Of a DNA stretch of 64,000 nt, positions 13,601-26,900 are shown in pieces. The translations under genes and the position numbers were made by a program. Below the pieces are notes generated by a model, which saw only the letters and a list, made by a program, of their open reading frames with translations, was not told the origin of the DNA and did no database searches. The first letter of the stretch is position 1. Each line of letters begins with the position of its first letter. The stretch is from contig NC_062220.1 in the NCBI RefSeq assembly GCF_902686445.1, positions 96,100,143 through 96,164,142 of the forward strand. Direction: 5' to 3'. This stretch comes from Sciurus carolinensis (Eukaryota; Chordata; Mammalia; Rodentia; Sciuridae).

Positions 13601-14772
13601 TTTTCCTAACTTCATGTGTTAGTTAACTTCCCGTTACTGTGACAAAATACCTGAGGTAATCAACTCATAAGGAAGAAAGGTTTATTTTGGCTCACAGTTT
13701 CAGAGGTGTCAGTTCCAGATCTCTTGGCACTGTTTGTTGCTTTGGACCTGTGGTGAAACAATAAATCCTGGCTGGAGCCTGTGGTGGAGCAAAACTACTC
13801 ACCTTGTGGAGGCTGGAAAGTGAAAAAGAGAGAAGAGGAAGAGATTGGAGTCCCAGTGCTCTTCACACACCAGTGACCTAACTCTCTCTAACTAGACCCC
13901 ACCTCTTAAAGGATCCACCAGCACAAGGGCTGAGGACAAAGCCCTTAACACATAGGCCTTTGAGAGTTACTTATCCAAACTGTAATGCTTTATAACTATC
14001 TAGGTGCCTAAATGTTATGGCCTTTCTGGGAAGCATTTGGGCTTTGTGAATCAAAGGCACCTTTCTACTCTACCTTCTTCTATTCATTGGATTATCAATA
14101 TTGATTAGAAACAAAAAAAGTTCTAAATATTCTTTCACCATCAGATTAACAGAACTGTGTCTTACTTGCACTTTTCCTTCACAGTATGATGAAATTTTGC
14201 TCAAGGACTTAGATTCAGAAGAGGCAGGGGAAGGACATGATGGTAATGTTGGTAAGTAAATTTACTTCAAGTAATGGGAATGGTTTTCTGTACCTGGGTG
14301 CTTATTACAGCATTACTTGTGGCAAAAGTATTTGGTAACAATATCAATGTTGATCAATAAGGGTGGATAAGTAATGATGCCTGCCTTGCAAGACTTGGTT
14401 ATTAAAAGGCACCCTCTTCTGCTCCTCTGGCCTCAAAGTTTATGTAGGACAATTAGCTTCTATCTCCTGTAACTAATGTGGACAGCAGTGTATTGTTTCT
14501 TTTTTTTTTTTTTAATTTTTGTTTTGAGACAGCATCTCACTAAATTTCTGAGGGCCTTGCTAAGTTGCTGAGGCTGACCTCAAACTTAACCATCCTCCTG
14601 TCTCAGCCTCCTGAGTCACTGGGATTATAGTTGTGTGTCACCATACCCAGCTCTATACTTCATCTTTCATCATCTTCCAAACGCTTGTGAAAATAATAAT
14701 TATTTCCTTGATGACAATGCCTTGGTTTCCTTTGCATTTAACAATTCCATGCATTCTCTGAATTCCGTGCAC

Positions 14773-14820
<48 letters not shown>

Positions 14821-17800
14821 TCATTCTCTGGAGGCAGCAAGAGCAAATAGCTACACTCAGTGAGCTAGTTTGCAGTAAAAGTTTGTCATAGGAATGTAGA
14901 TAAATTTATAGGTGGTAATTCTTTTCATTTTCAGTCTTTTCTTGCATAGTGCATGGTTGAAACTTTATTCACTGGTGATACTGAGAGCTACCTAGATCAT
15001 AGATGTGTTTCTAATGTATGTGAATTACATTAAAACCACCACAGCCCATTTAATTGATTTTTACCTCCTGCTTAAGAACTCTCATGAATGTTTCCCTTGC
15101 ACGTGAATTTAAGAACTGTGTTTTGATTCCAAGTGCCTCAAAAAGATACAAACGATCTTATTAGTTGAAGCACCATCGAAGCTACCAATGGGAATTGAAG
15201 TGGCATAATAAGATGCAAAGCTATCAATGGTCAAGTATTCACAGGGCATTAGGAATTTACATTTCTAATTGTCTGATGCTTCATTATCCTGATTTTGTGC
15301 CAAGAAAATTAAATTCTCTTTTTTTTTCTTTCTAACAGAACATTATTGTATTACTATTATCAAACCTGATGCTGTGATTAGTAAGAAAGTTCTGGAAATT
15401 AAAGAAAAAGTAAGTGCTATTTGGAAAAGTAAGTAGTATTCGCCAACAGCATTTCAAATTAATTGCAAAATAATAATACATTAATTGTCAGTTTGAGGAT
15501 AAGTTTGTCATTTAGAATAAAAAACACAATGAACTGCTTCCTGGTATTAGGTCCCACTAAAGGCTTTGAGCATTCTGTCTTTACAAAGTCTCCATTTAAT
15601 ATGCATCCTCCTTTTAAAATACCTACTCCATCAACATCTCATTAAATTGTAAAAATTGCCATATTGAATTGAAGCAAATACTCTTGTTATTTAACTATTA
15701 GCCATGCAGTTCTGTTATAAATTCACACTAACTTGCTTTATTCCCTGTATGTTGTTACCAATATATGGTTCTTTTCAATAAACAATGGCCTAAGAAATGA
15801 TTAATGTTTTGCTTTAGAGCCGAACTAAATCTTTTATAAAATATATAAAAAGCCAGGCACAGTGACCTATGCCTGTCATCCCAGTGGCTTGGGAAGCTGA
15901 GGCAGGAGGATCAAGAGTTCAAATCCAGCCTCAGCAACTTAGTGAGGCACTAAGCACCTCAGTGAGACCCTGTTTCTAAATAAAGTATAAAAAATGCCTA
16001 GAGATGTATCTCAGTGGTTAAATGCCCCTGGGTTCAATCCCTGGTACAAAAAAATTTTATGTGTGTAATATATTTACATACATACATATGTGTGTATAGT
16101 ATATATATGTGAATATATGTATTTATATATATTTTCATATACATATGAAAGGTACACTCCAATTTTGAGGTTAGCAAACTGTTCCTGTAATGGATCAAAT
16201 ACTACTTTCAGATTGGTCTGCACAGTGTCTCCAACAGTGCAAAAGTGAATGGGCGTGGCTGTGTTCTCATAAAATGTATTTACAAAAAAGAGCAATGGGC
16301 CATGTTTTGTCAGCAGCCTGTAGTTTTCCAAGCCCTGAACTTAGTGTTGAGACAACAAAATCATATTGAAATTTGAAGGAATATTGCATGTGGAATAGAA
16401 GAGGTCACATAGGGAGCTATGTGAGGAGGGACTGGACATCTCTTGATGAACTTCCTATCATGCAGGTGATAGAATGTATTCTATTTGTTCCATTTTTGTG
16501 TTGATTTAGTTAATATCACTTTCTAAGGTATGCCCTTTTTCTCCAGATTCTAGTATGTATGTGGAGGACTGGAGCAGCACCTAACTACCCTATTCCTTCA
16601 TATATTAGCTATTCTTCATTGAGTGTTTCAAAAATAGTATCACATATCAATGGTTTATTGTTCCTTATTTTTTAATAGCCATAATTGTGAATATTTTCAA
16701 AATTGCCTGGTTCTTTCAGATGAGGCAATATTATTAATCATCATTACATCTGAATTTTTTTGTTTCTGGTATGATATCAGAGATGTAATGAATGTCGGCT
16801 AAATAACCCTCCTCTCTGCAGTACAGTAAAAGCTGTGTAACAGGACAGAAAAAAACGTAAGGAATGTTTTGAATAAAAACAAATGAAAATGCTACATTTT
16901 AAAACTTCAGCAAGGGACATGTTATCAAGCCCAAATGGTGCTTGAATTTGATTTTCTGTTGTCAGTTGCTACATGACTTGACAAAAAAATTATTTCAACT
17001 TTTAAATGGGAATCAGTGAAGAGGGGGTCACTAAGATGTAAGTGATGCTCTGCAGTGTCAACAAAGATAATGGAACCAGTAGAATTTTTGTGTCTAACAC
17101 TGAATCAGGATGCACCTTGTACTGGATACTTTCAAATCAAATTGAGGTGATGTTATTGGTAATAATTAATGTAATTTTTATTTAATCATTTAGTTCCTCA
17201 TTGGGCTTGTCATATTTGCCTCAAAACTTTTCTTGGTAGGTTTTATTACATGTGAGTGACATGGAAACTGAATTTTTTCATTAAATATAATTTTCACTCA
17301 AACAAGTAAAACATGGCTAATTCTTAAATTCCTAATATCATAGATACTTCCGTTGCCTAAGGAGTTGGTTGTTTAAAAAGAAGGAGTAAGTTTTACTAGA
17401 TTATGAGTTATGACCTTCAAAATTTAAAACATAAAGTTCAAACAACTTTGAATACAGTCAAGGAGTACTTATAAATATGTCTTTATGAATGATCCAGAAA
17501 GCTGTGATATTGCACTTGAAATTAAGTTTTTTTTTTTCTTTTTGTTACCAGATATTGAACCCAGGGGTGCTTAACCACTGAGTAACACCCCCAGCCCTTT
17601 TAAAAAAATTTTTATTAAGAGACATAGTCTTGCTAAGTTGCTTAGAAACTAAGTTGTTGAGACTGACTTTGAACTTATGATCCTTTGAGGCAGTTTCAAT
17701 TGAATGGAAATATTTTGCAGTCCCTGGTTCAGGCTTTGCAAACTTGGATATCTAGGGGGCATCCAAGAACCTTCTCATATATTTCAGAGCCACTTCAAAC

Positions 17801-20800
17801 CCAGTGCCCTAGGTCTTTACATTAATATCTGGGTGCTTTGTTAAGCACAGGAAGTAAACATCCTTAACTTGTTTTACCTGCATTCTCCATCGTGTCTGGT
17901 TCTGCTCTGTTTCATTGAAGATTCTTGAGGAGGGATTTGTCATAGAAGCAGAGGATGCAAGGATGCTCACTGAAGAACAAGTGAGGGACTTCTACAGTGG
18001 AATGGCAGACCAGGTAAGAAAAAAAAAAAGCCACTGTGTATTTAAACATATTCAAAAACAGTGATCCCTGTGAACTTCATTATAGAAAAGCAAACAGGAA
18101 GGTCTGGCCAACTAAGCTGCAGGGTTCCCTGACAGTATCCATATCTTGGTCAGGCCAAAGATGGTGACTTTGGGAAGATCTCCAGTAGAAATATTCACAC
18201 TCTGGCAAAGCAGAATGGTTTGATTGTTTCCTTGGAATGAACTCCTCTTTTTTGTTATATCCTCTAGAAGTGTACCTCCAGTAAAGTCCCTTTTCTTCAG
18301 CTCTACAGGAATGGTTTTAAACCACTCTTAAAGTTCTTTTTCATGCAGATGGTGTTCATTTAAATTCTCTTTTGCCTAGGCAAATATGTTAAAGACAGCG
18401 CTGGAAAATATTAGAAAGTGCACTGACTTGGGGGTCAGGAGATCTAGTTCTAGAAACCCACTGTCCAATATAGTGGGCACTAGATACCTGTGGTCATTTG
18501 GCTTTAAATTCATTAGAAATAAATAATGTTTAAAACTCAGAGGCTTAGTTGCACTAATCACATTTCAAGTGTTCAATAGTCACATGCAGCTATTGTGTTG
18601 GAGAGTGCAGAAGAACGTGCTCCTCATCACAGAAATTCCATCTGATAGCAACTTGCAGAACTGTCTGCAATTTGAAGAACCACACCTCCTGGTTCCTTGT
18701 GTATAAAAATGTATAAAATGAAAGAGTTGAAGCAGGTGTATCAGCAGCAACTGTGAACCACTGAGAAAATCCATTTCATGAATTCCCCATGTGGGCTACT
18801 GAATCAGAAACATTGGGATTAAATTCCAGAACATTGTGCTTTAATAATCCCTGCACATGACTTGGAAACATCCTGAAGTTTGAAAATAGTTGTTAGACTA
18901 TCTTTAAGATCAATTCCTGCAAGTTGTGGATTTCTGTTCTTCAAAAATGATTTTACAAAAAAAAAAAAAAAAAATGTCTTTACCTCTGTAATCCCAGGAA
19001 CTCAGGAGGCTGAAAACTCATGAGGATAGAAAGTTTGAAGCCAGCCTGGGAAATTTAATGAGATCCTCTTCCAAAACAAAAAATTAAAAGGGCTGGAAAT
19101 GTAGCTCAGTGGAAAGTGCCCCTGGATTTAATCCCCAGTGCTGAAAAATAAATGTCTTTACAAACAGGAGGTTTATGAGAATCACATTCCCTGGCTCTGG
19201 TGATCATGAGGAGAAGATTCCATTAGTCTTCATAGCTGCCAGTTTACCTAGTTCAGGTAATTATTGAATTATTTTATTTTTATCATTTTATTTTGCAGCC
19301 TGACTTTGAAGAGTTCGTGTCTTTCATGACAACTAACTTAAGCTACGTACTAGTTGTATCTCCAGGAATTGAAAAAACAGATTCCTTGGGAGAAATTCAA
19401 GCTTTGGAGACAGAACCTGACGAATCACCTGAGGATCTATCCGAGGCTGAAGTTAATGACACATCTGAAGTGACAGAGAAGAATAGGGACAGGTAACCAA
19501 GACAAATTAACTTATCATTTACGAATGTCATTAAATAATAAAAGTGTAATGTCCAAATAGCTCAAAACTTAAGTCCAAATGCTTTTATTTGGAAGCCACA
19601 GTATTTCTTCCAACCTCAAATATTATATATTCATAAACGGTGGGATTGTCCTAATACTTATGTAAGAACATTAGAAAAGCAAGAATTTTCCCAGTTTGTC
19701 TTTCTAAACCTTGAAAGAAGCCTGACATCATGACCAGGAGCTTGAAGGAAATCAAGTATAATCCCTCCCAACCCAGTATCCTCTCCATCTCTCCACATTC
19801 CCCTTCCACCTTCCATGCACCTTGAAGATATCTGGCATGCTGTTTTATTTAAGGCAATTCATGTTTATAAATTGCTGACAACAAAATAGTCATGCGTTTT
19901 TGTCAATGAATTTTTAAATCATTGAAAATGAACATAAAAATGTTTCAGAATACTGATTTTGTGTGCTGTTTTGTGTACCTATTGTTCCTGTGAAGAGACA
20001 GAGAATCCAGCATTTAACATAGTTGTGAAACCAGTGTTTTAAATAAGTCAGGTGAGCAGGAACATATTCAGAGTATCTGATTCTTGAAGCTTCATGGAGT
20101 GTGTCCCCCTGCTGCTCAGGAAAGCAACCCACTTAATTGCATTTTCTACTTGAGAACCTCCAGAACTTTCCTTGTTGTCTTAGTAATGAACTGTGGTAGC
20201 TTTTCTTGAGTAGCTACATCTGCTAGTTCTTAGCAGATAGGAGATAGGAGGAGATTCTAATACTGTTCTAAATTTTCAGCAGGAGAGAGGGGCTGATAAA
20301 AGATAAACCAACAGCTGGCTTTGTAAATGATAGTGGTTATTTTCAGGTACTTTTTTTTTTTTTTTAGGGTAAATGATAATACAAGGGCAGAGGGAAGCTT
20401 TGGATTGGGAGTATTGAGCTTAAGAAAATACAAGATTTTATACCAGAATTTTCGAGCCATTCAAAGAAAAATATCTTGTGAAACATTCCATCCACATTCC
20501 ATTGGTACTCTTGCTCAGGTAGTAAGTTTCCATTACATCAAACTTGGAGAAGCAACTGCTTCCAATTGTTCAATCCCCACATAGCAGCATGAACAAAGTC
20601 AGCATTTTAATTGGCAGGATGGGAGTGAAATAGACTTATAAACCTTGCTTTGGAAAAGTCTGCAGTATTTTCTTTTTAAATTTAGGGATCCCATTTACCT
20701 TTGGCCTGTGTTTACCCTGAGCAGTAGCCACAAGCAGGCAGCATGGGATGGTGTAGAGCATGCTTTTCTTGCTCTTGTTTCTGTAGCTTGTTCTGGAGGG

Positions 20801-23800
20801 AGGGCCTTACAGGTGCTATAACTTCCTTCTGATACTTTTTTTTCTAAATACTTGAACACAGGGGCACTTTACCGCTGAGCTACATCCCCAGCCCTTTTTA
20901 TTTTTTATGGTGAGACAGGTTCTTGCTAAGTTGCTGAGATGACCTCCAACTTGCTATCCCCCTGCCTCAACCTTCTGAGGCACAGGGATTGCAGGTGTGG
21001 CCACTTTGCCCAGTTCCCATCTGACATCTTTTAAATAGATCCAGAACCTAAAAGATTAAGGACGAAAACCTCTCCTGAGTAATTTGCACATTTGTTCACT
21101 TGTACTTTTTACTGCTCTCTTCCCCCTCTTAGAACCTCCTCACCTTCTCCTGTGGATAATAGGGGAGGGAGGGAGAGACAGAAGGGAAGTTAAAAGCAAC
21201 ACAATTGGACTGGGAATGATTGATGATCCCTTCCATGAACATAAGCTATGTCCAGGACCAGCCAGGGCAGCAGAGCCCAGGGGCTTTTCCAGGTTGGTTA
21301 TTCCTGCAGAGACAAACACTCACAGCTTGTGAAACCATATGTTATGGGAAAACCTCCTCCATGCCAATGATGTAGTACCTGCTTCAATGGCTGGCTGAGA
21401 GGAGGGAGGGAGAGCCAGAAGCATATAGCACGATCACCCACATTTTACATTCACATTCCAGATTCCTACTGGAGGGTTTTTTACACATGATTTACAGTAT
21501 CTATGCACATGTCTATCTCCTTAATTGGCCGTGTGTTAAGAAGTCAGAAGTCAATGTCATTTACTTGCTTTCCAGTATTCCTACAGATGAGGAAGGTGTG
21601 GTTCTGTTAGTCACACTGCCCAGAGTCATGCAGGTAGTTACTGGCAGAGTCTTTATGCATTCATTCACTCATTCTGTTATGCCTCCATTCATTTATCTGA
21701 TATTTATTAACATCCTACTTTATGCTATGTCCTGGAGATAAAAAGACAGGAAATAATTAGATGATCCCTGAGGTCCCTTTCAGCTTTGAATCTTTATGAC
21801 TGAGTGCAGGTGGCATTTCCTATCTACAATAGTGGAAAGATGTTCTTCAAAATACTGTCCAGTTATGTCCCAATTAATTCATCATAAGTTGAAAGTATCA
21901 TAAATAGAAATGCATTTAACACACCCAACCTATCCAATGTCACAGGATAGCCACACAGCCCACTGTAGAGGCTTAGTATTTCTTTGTGATCTTGTGACCA
22001 ACTGAGAGCTCACTGCTGCTGCCCAGCATCAAAAGAAATCCTACTGCATCTTGCTAGCTGGGAAAAGATCACAATTCAAAATAAGAAACGTGGTTTCTAC
22101 TAAATGTGCATCAGTTTCTCACTGTCATAAAGTAAAAAAAATCATGAATTGAAGTATCCTTTGTCAGCAACCAACTCAATTATATTTCTCTGTCCATAGA
22201 AAGTGTCTCTTCTATTCTTGGTGAGCTCTCTATTTGTTCTTATACATGTTATAGCTATAGAGAGCTAGGTTTTTTTATTCTTTTGTGAAATTCTCTCTTA
22301 AATTAAAAGTAATAGACACCTTTCCTAAAACAATCTCTAACATGTTTCTGGAATGAGGGCAGCCCACATTGTGTACCATGACTCTCCACTCCTGTTGCCA
22401 GAACTTTCTTGAGTCCTCCGGAATCAAATGGAATTGCACTAATGAGCAGCTGAATACAGGTGAGGCCTGGAGTTCTGTTGAGGCCTCACCTGGAAAGAAG
22501 TTGGGGATGGTGTGGTGGTCTCCACTGAGGGTTTGGGCAGTTCCTGAGCTCAGACTCAGGAGGCCTCAACCAAGGGACAGCACCAGGATCCTAGTAGAAC
22601 AAACAGACTCAGGGAAGGGTGATACTGTACTGCACAGGCTCTTCCTGAGCCCTGAAAAGACACTTGATGGAGTTGAGTAGAATTATTGAATTCCCTGCCC
22701 TGGAAATCCAAGGGGACTGCCATCTCTAATTGTTCTTGCAGGGGCATGATGACCTGCTGGCTTCCACAGCACAAGATTGTGGCCTAGAGATTCCTTTGCT
22801 GTAAATCTTTCACCATTCTAACACACCAGAAACCAGACCTAATCCCCACTGAGCCAATTGAGAAAAATGACCAGCCACCTAAGGGAACCCAGTAGCCAGA
22901 AAAAGGAGGAGCTACATACAAATCACAAACAGGCACAGGGAAAGGACCTATTAGAGGCAGAAAAGTAGTAAAAATATATATAATAATAATAGTGCTTGAG
23001 ATCCAAGTACTACATATATGTAAAAAAAGACTTCACATTTGAATTATGAAAATTGTGATTTGAACTATAAATTCAATTTAGAATCAGAAGGTATGATAGT
23101 TATTTGAGTCTTGAATTAATGACTTGGGACTCAGATACAAAAAATAGCTCAAAGTACAGGGGAAAAAAAGAAAGAAGAAATACTAAACTGACATCATGAG
23201 AGCAGAAATAAGCTATCTGGAGAATATCCTGGGGAACCAATATGCTAATAAGAGAAACTTTATGCAAAGAAGAAATAACAGATGGACAAACTGTAATCTA
23301 ACAAATAATAGAAAGAACATCCTTTTCAATGAAGAAGCACAAATACAGGAATATCCTGTGAAGAAATAGTGCACACTATTTCGAGATAGAATGAAGCACC
23401 AGTGGTACACTTTATGTTTAAAATGTGGAGCAGGTCATTTTCTTCACATTCTCCTCCTCTGTATGACAGAAATATTTTGAACTACTAATTATTGAATAAG
23501 TCATCAGCAATGCTAGAAAAGAAACTCAGACACTTAAATGACCTTTTATGGAATTTGTATCGATGAACATACAAATAAAAAATAAAAATTTCAATATTAC
23601 AGAGCCCAAAGTGAAAAAAGGGATGAATTAATGCTGTTTAGATTTATTTAATGCTGTTTTTTAAAGAAAAAAAAAATTATGTCTGCCACGGAAATGAGTT
23701 TTTGTTTTTAAAAAGCATCAATTTTTGAAGATGTGTATGATATTTTCAATAGTGAACTTTGTCCTGTAGTCATGTTTGATAGAAAGATATATGTAAAAGT

Positions 23801-23906
23801 CCCACTTTGGAATAAATTCCAGAAATGGAAATCCTGCCAACAGGTTTGTTGTTGAGGTTGATGTTTTCATGTGGAATATAATGTACAATCTAGAGGATTT
23901 TTTCCT

Positions 23907-23945
<39 letters not shown>

Positions 23946-26900
23946 AGTTCTGGAATCTAACCCAGGGCTTCATGCATACTGTGACTCTATTGAGTTATAC
24001 CTCTCAGCTGCAGTAGAGGACATTTTCTTAAATTAAAAGATAGTAGTAAAAATGTGCAAACTTGACGAGTACATAGATATTATTAAAATTCAACAAAAAC
24101 TATAGGAATTGTTGAGGATGTAGATGAAGAAAAGATTTTTCTTGTTTTAGTAGTATTTTATCACTAACATGGTTAGAATTAAGGTGCATGGTGTGATAAA
24201 AGAAGATTGTATTTTAGACCATTTTATTATTGGTTTACATTTTCCTTTGGACTTTCAGAGGTTTCCTTCTACCAGTTCCACACTTGGCAGAGACTGAGAA
24301 GAAGCTACTTATAAGGGAGAAATATCTGACTCGCATGGAAACCATCATCAGAATTCTGAGAAAAAGACAAAAATGTCTCCATTCGACAAGTGGCCTGTAC
24401 AAATTAGGTGTTCAGGGACATTTTAGGAATACATCACCTGTACCCCTCCCCATGGAAAATATTTGAAGACCTAGTCAAACAAAAACTATAGGGAAAAAGA
24501 AGCAGAAGGGTTGTTATCAGTAAACCTTGGAATCTATGCACACACATGTGTATACACATTGCATAATTTTTGATTATAGAAGAGCTAATGATGGACTCTT
24601 GAAGTAAATGCATGCTGACAGATTCTAAATTATCTCAACAAAACCTACAAGTTGCAGGGTGTGTGTGGCCAAATGGTTCAAAGGTCTCAGAGGGCAGAGG
24701 AAGGAGATGCAGAAGGCCACTGAGCATGTTGTAAGGTTCTTGTTTGAGTTTGCAGAAAGGGGCCTGAATGAAGTGTGGAAGGTGGGAAATGGAGTGCTAG
24801 AGGCAAGAAATATTAGCAATGCTTGTATCTGACACTGGGAACAGGAAAAAGAGTTGCTATTAGTGCTTTGGATAACTATAGAACTTCCACGTTAAAAAGG
24901 GAAAGACATGAAATGAACAGCAACTTGTTCAGACCAGCAAAATAAGGGAAAGAAAAACAAACCATAATTTAAAATAAACAAAGCATGTAAAGTAATATGG
25001 AAGGAATGAAGTCCAGACTAGGGCTATTATACTAAATATGACAGGATTAATTATTCCATTTAGTACAGAGATAACCAGGCTAAGGTAAATAGAAATCAGT
25101 TAAAAACCATCCTAGTAATCATATAGATAAGAATCATCAATGGGTGTTAAGCAATTGTGAAAAACTATATGCATAGTTTCATATATTGTCCTCATCCATT
25201 ACTTATTAATTACAAAGGGGAAATTTTAAGCTTCTCAGTGCTGGAAAACAGGGATTGGTGGGACCACCTTAGCCATACAAATGTCACCAATAATGGTAAA
25301 AACTGACATCGTGTAACAGCTATCCTTGACAAGGAAGGTCACATAACCACTTAGGTTGTACCCGTCAGAGATTCAAAACCTGAATATAATTGCAAACTAC
25401 TGGGTCATCCTCTCTATAGTTTAAAGGAAGGGCAATCTCCAAAACAACTGGCCTGGACTTTTCAAAATATCAATATCATGAAACAAAAAAAGGCTCAGGC
25501 ATTGTTCAAGATTAAAAGAGAATAAGAAGATAGGACAACTACATACAATGTGTGCTTCTGGAGTAGAAATTCCATTATTATAGTTAAGACAGTATTAGGA
25601 AATTGATGAAATTTTGAATACAGACTGTTTATGAGATAATGGATTTATATCAACGTTAAATTCCCTGAAGGGGAATGATTAGGGTATCTGCAGCTTACTC
25701 TCAAAGGTTCTGCCAAAGCTCACAGTCACAACCCAGCCCCTGGACTACAGACACACACAGATGGCTGGGATGAGAAAAATCGAGAGAAAGAACAGATGGG
25801 GCAAAGGTTAACAGCTGGTGAATAAGATGCTGAGTATAAATGCAAGTTCATCATCCTAGGCTTGCAAGTTTTTGGTCAATTTGAATTTTTTTCAAAATTA
25901 AAAATGTAAACAACCTCACTCATCTGTCTATGTTCTGTTTAGAAAAAACACATGAAGAAAAATAAACATTAAATGATATCAAAAAATAGCCAGGAACAAT
26001 TTTAAAATTGATCATTAAAAGTGCTTCAATTTGTTTAAAAAAAAAAAAGAAAATGATGGAGAAGGCAAAATTGGTGAAGATAAAGTGATCAAAAAAATTT
26101 AATTCAGTCAATGTAATTACTAAGTATAAAAGGATAAAAGAAACAGAAAAGTAAAGAGAACTGGATAAAAATACCTGCTAGTAGATGAAAAGAGGTAATG
26201 ACATCTAAGCACAAAAAAAAAATACACATTCTATGAGCAATGTACAATAGAGGATCTTTAGTATATAAAATATGAACTAGAACAACCTTACCTACCCCAA
26301 ATAAATTTTCTCTTCACAAAATTTCAACAAAAAAATTAATATTAATTTCTACTATACATACTTGCTTATTGTAACCTATTAAAATTGAAAATAACAATTA
26401 AAAAAGACCAAAATGTCTATTTGAAAATATGAAGCTTGTTTCTAAATAATCCTTGATTCAAAGACAAAATTCAAAGGGAAATTAGAAACTATCTGGAAAT
26501 CTCTTCATAGAAAAAAATTTTTTTCTTAAAAACATTTTATCTTGAGCCATGCTTCTCCTCCATAAAGTCAAACACAGATGAAGTTGTTCTAACTGATTTT
26601 TGGAGTAAATCAATCAAAAGCTGAACAAATACCAACTATGGATGTAATAGGGAAAGACATCTTTATGTGAAATTCAATTTTCGTGTTTTTTATTAAATTC
26701 TGATTAATTTGAGAACATGTTATCAGTTAATGTTTTGGCATGGTTTTTAAACTTTAGTTTACAATGATTTTTAAATGGTTTTATTAGTGTGTTATAGTTA
26801 TTCATTAATAGTGAGGTTCATTTTGACATAATCATACATTCATGGAATATAATTTGTTTCACGTCAGTCCCTAGTACTTCTTTTGTCCCACCCCTTCTCT

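Noticed and set aside
14776..14818. Regular short repeats that might suggest a CRISPR array
   Set aside because: It is a simple TG microsatellite; no spacer-repeat structure occurs anywhere in this eukaryotic window.
24230..24466. 78-codon frame with a basic stretch
   Set aside because: No conserved domain, no start context and no neighbouring exon; typical chance ORF length for AT-rich intron.
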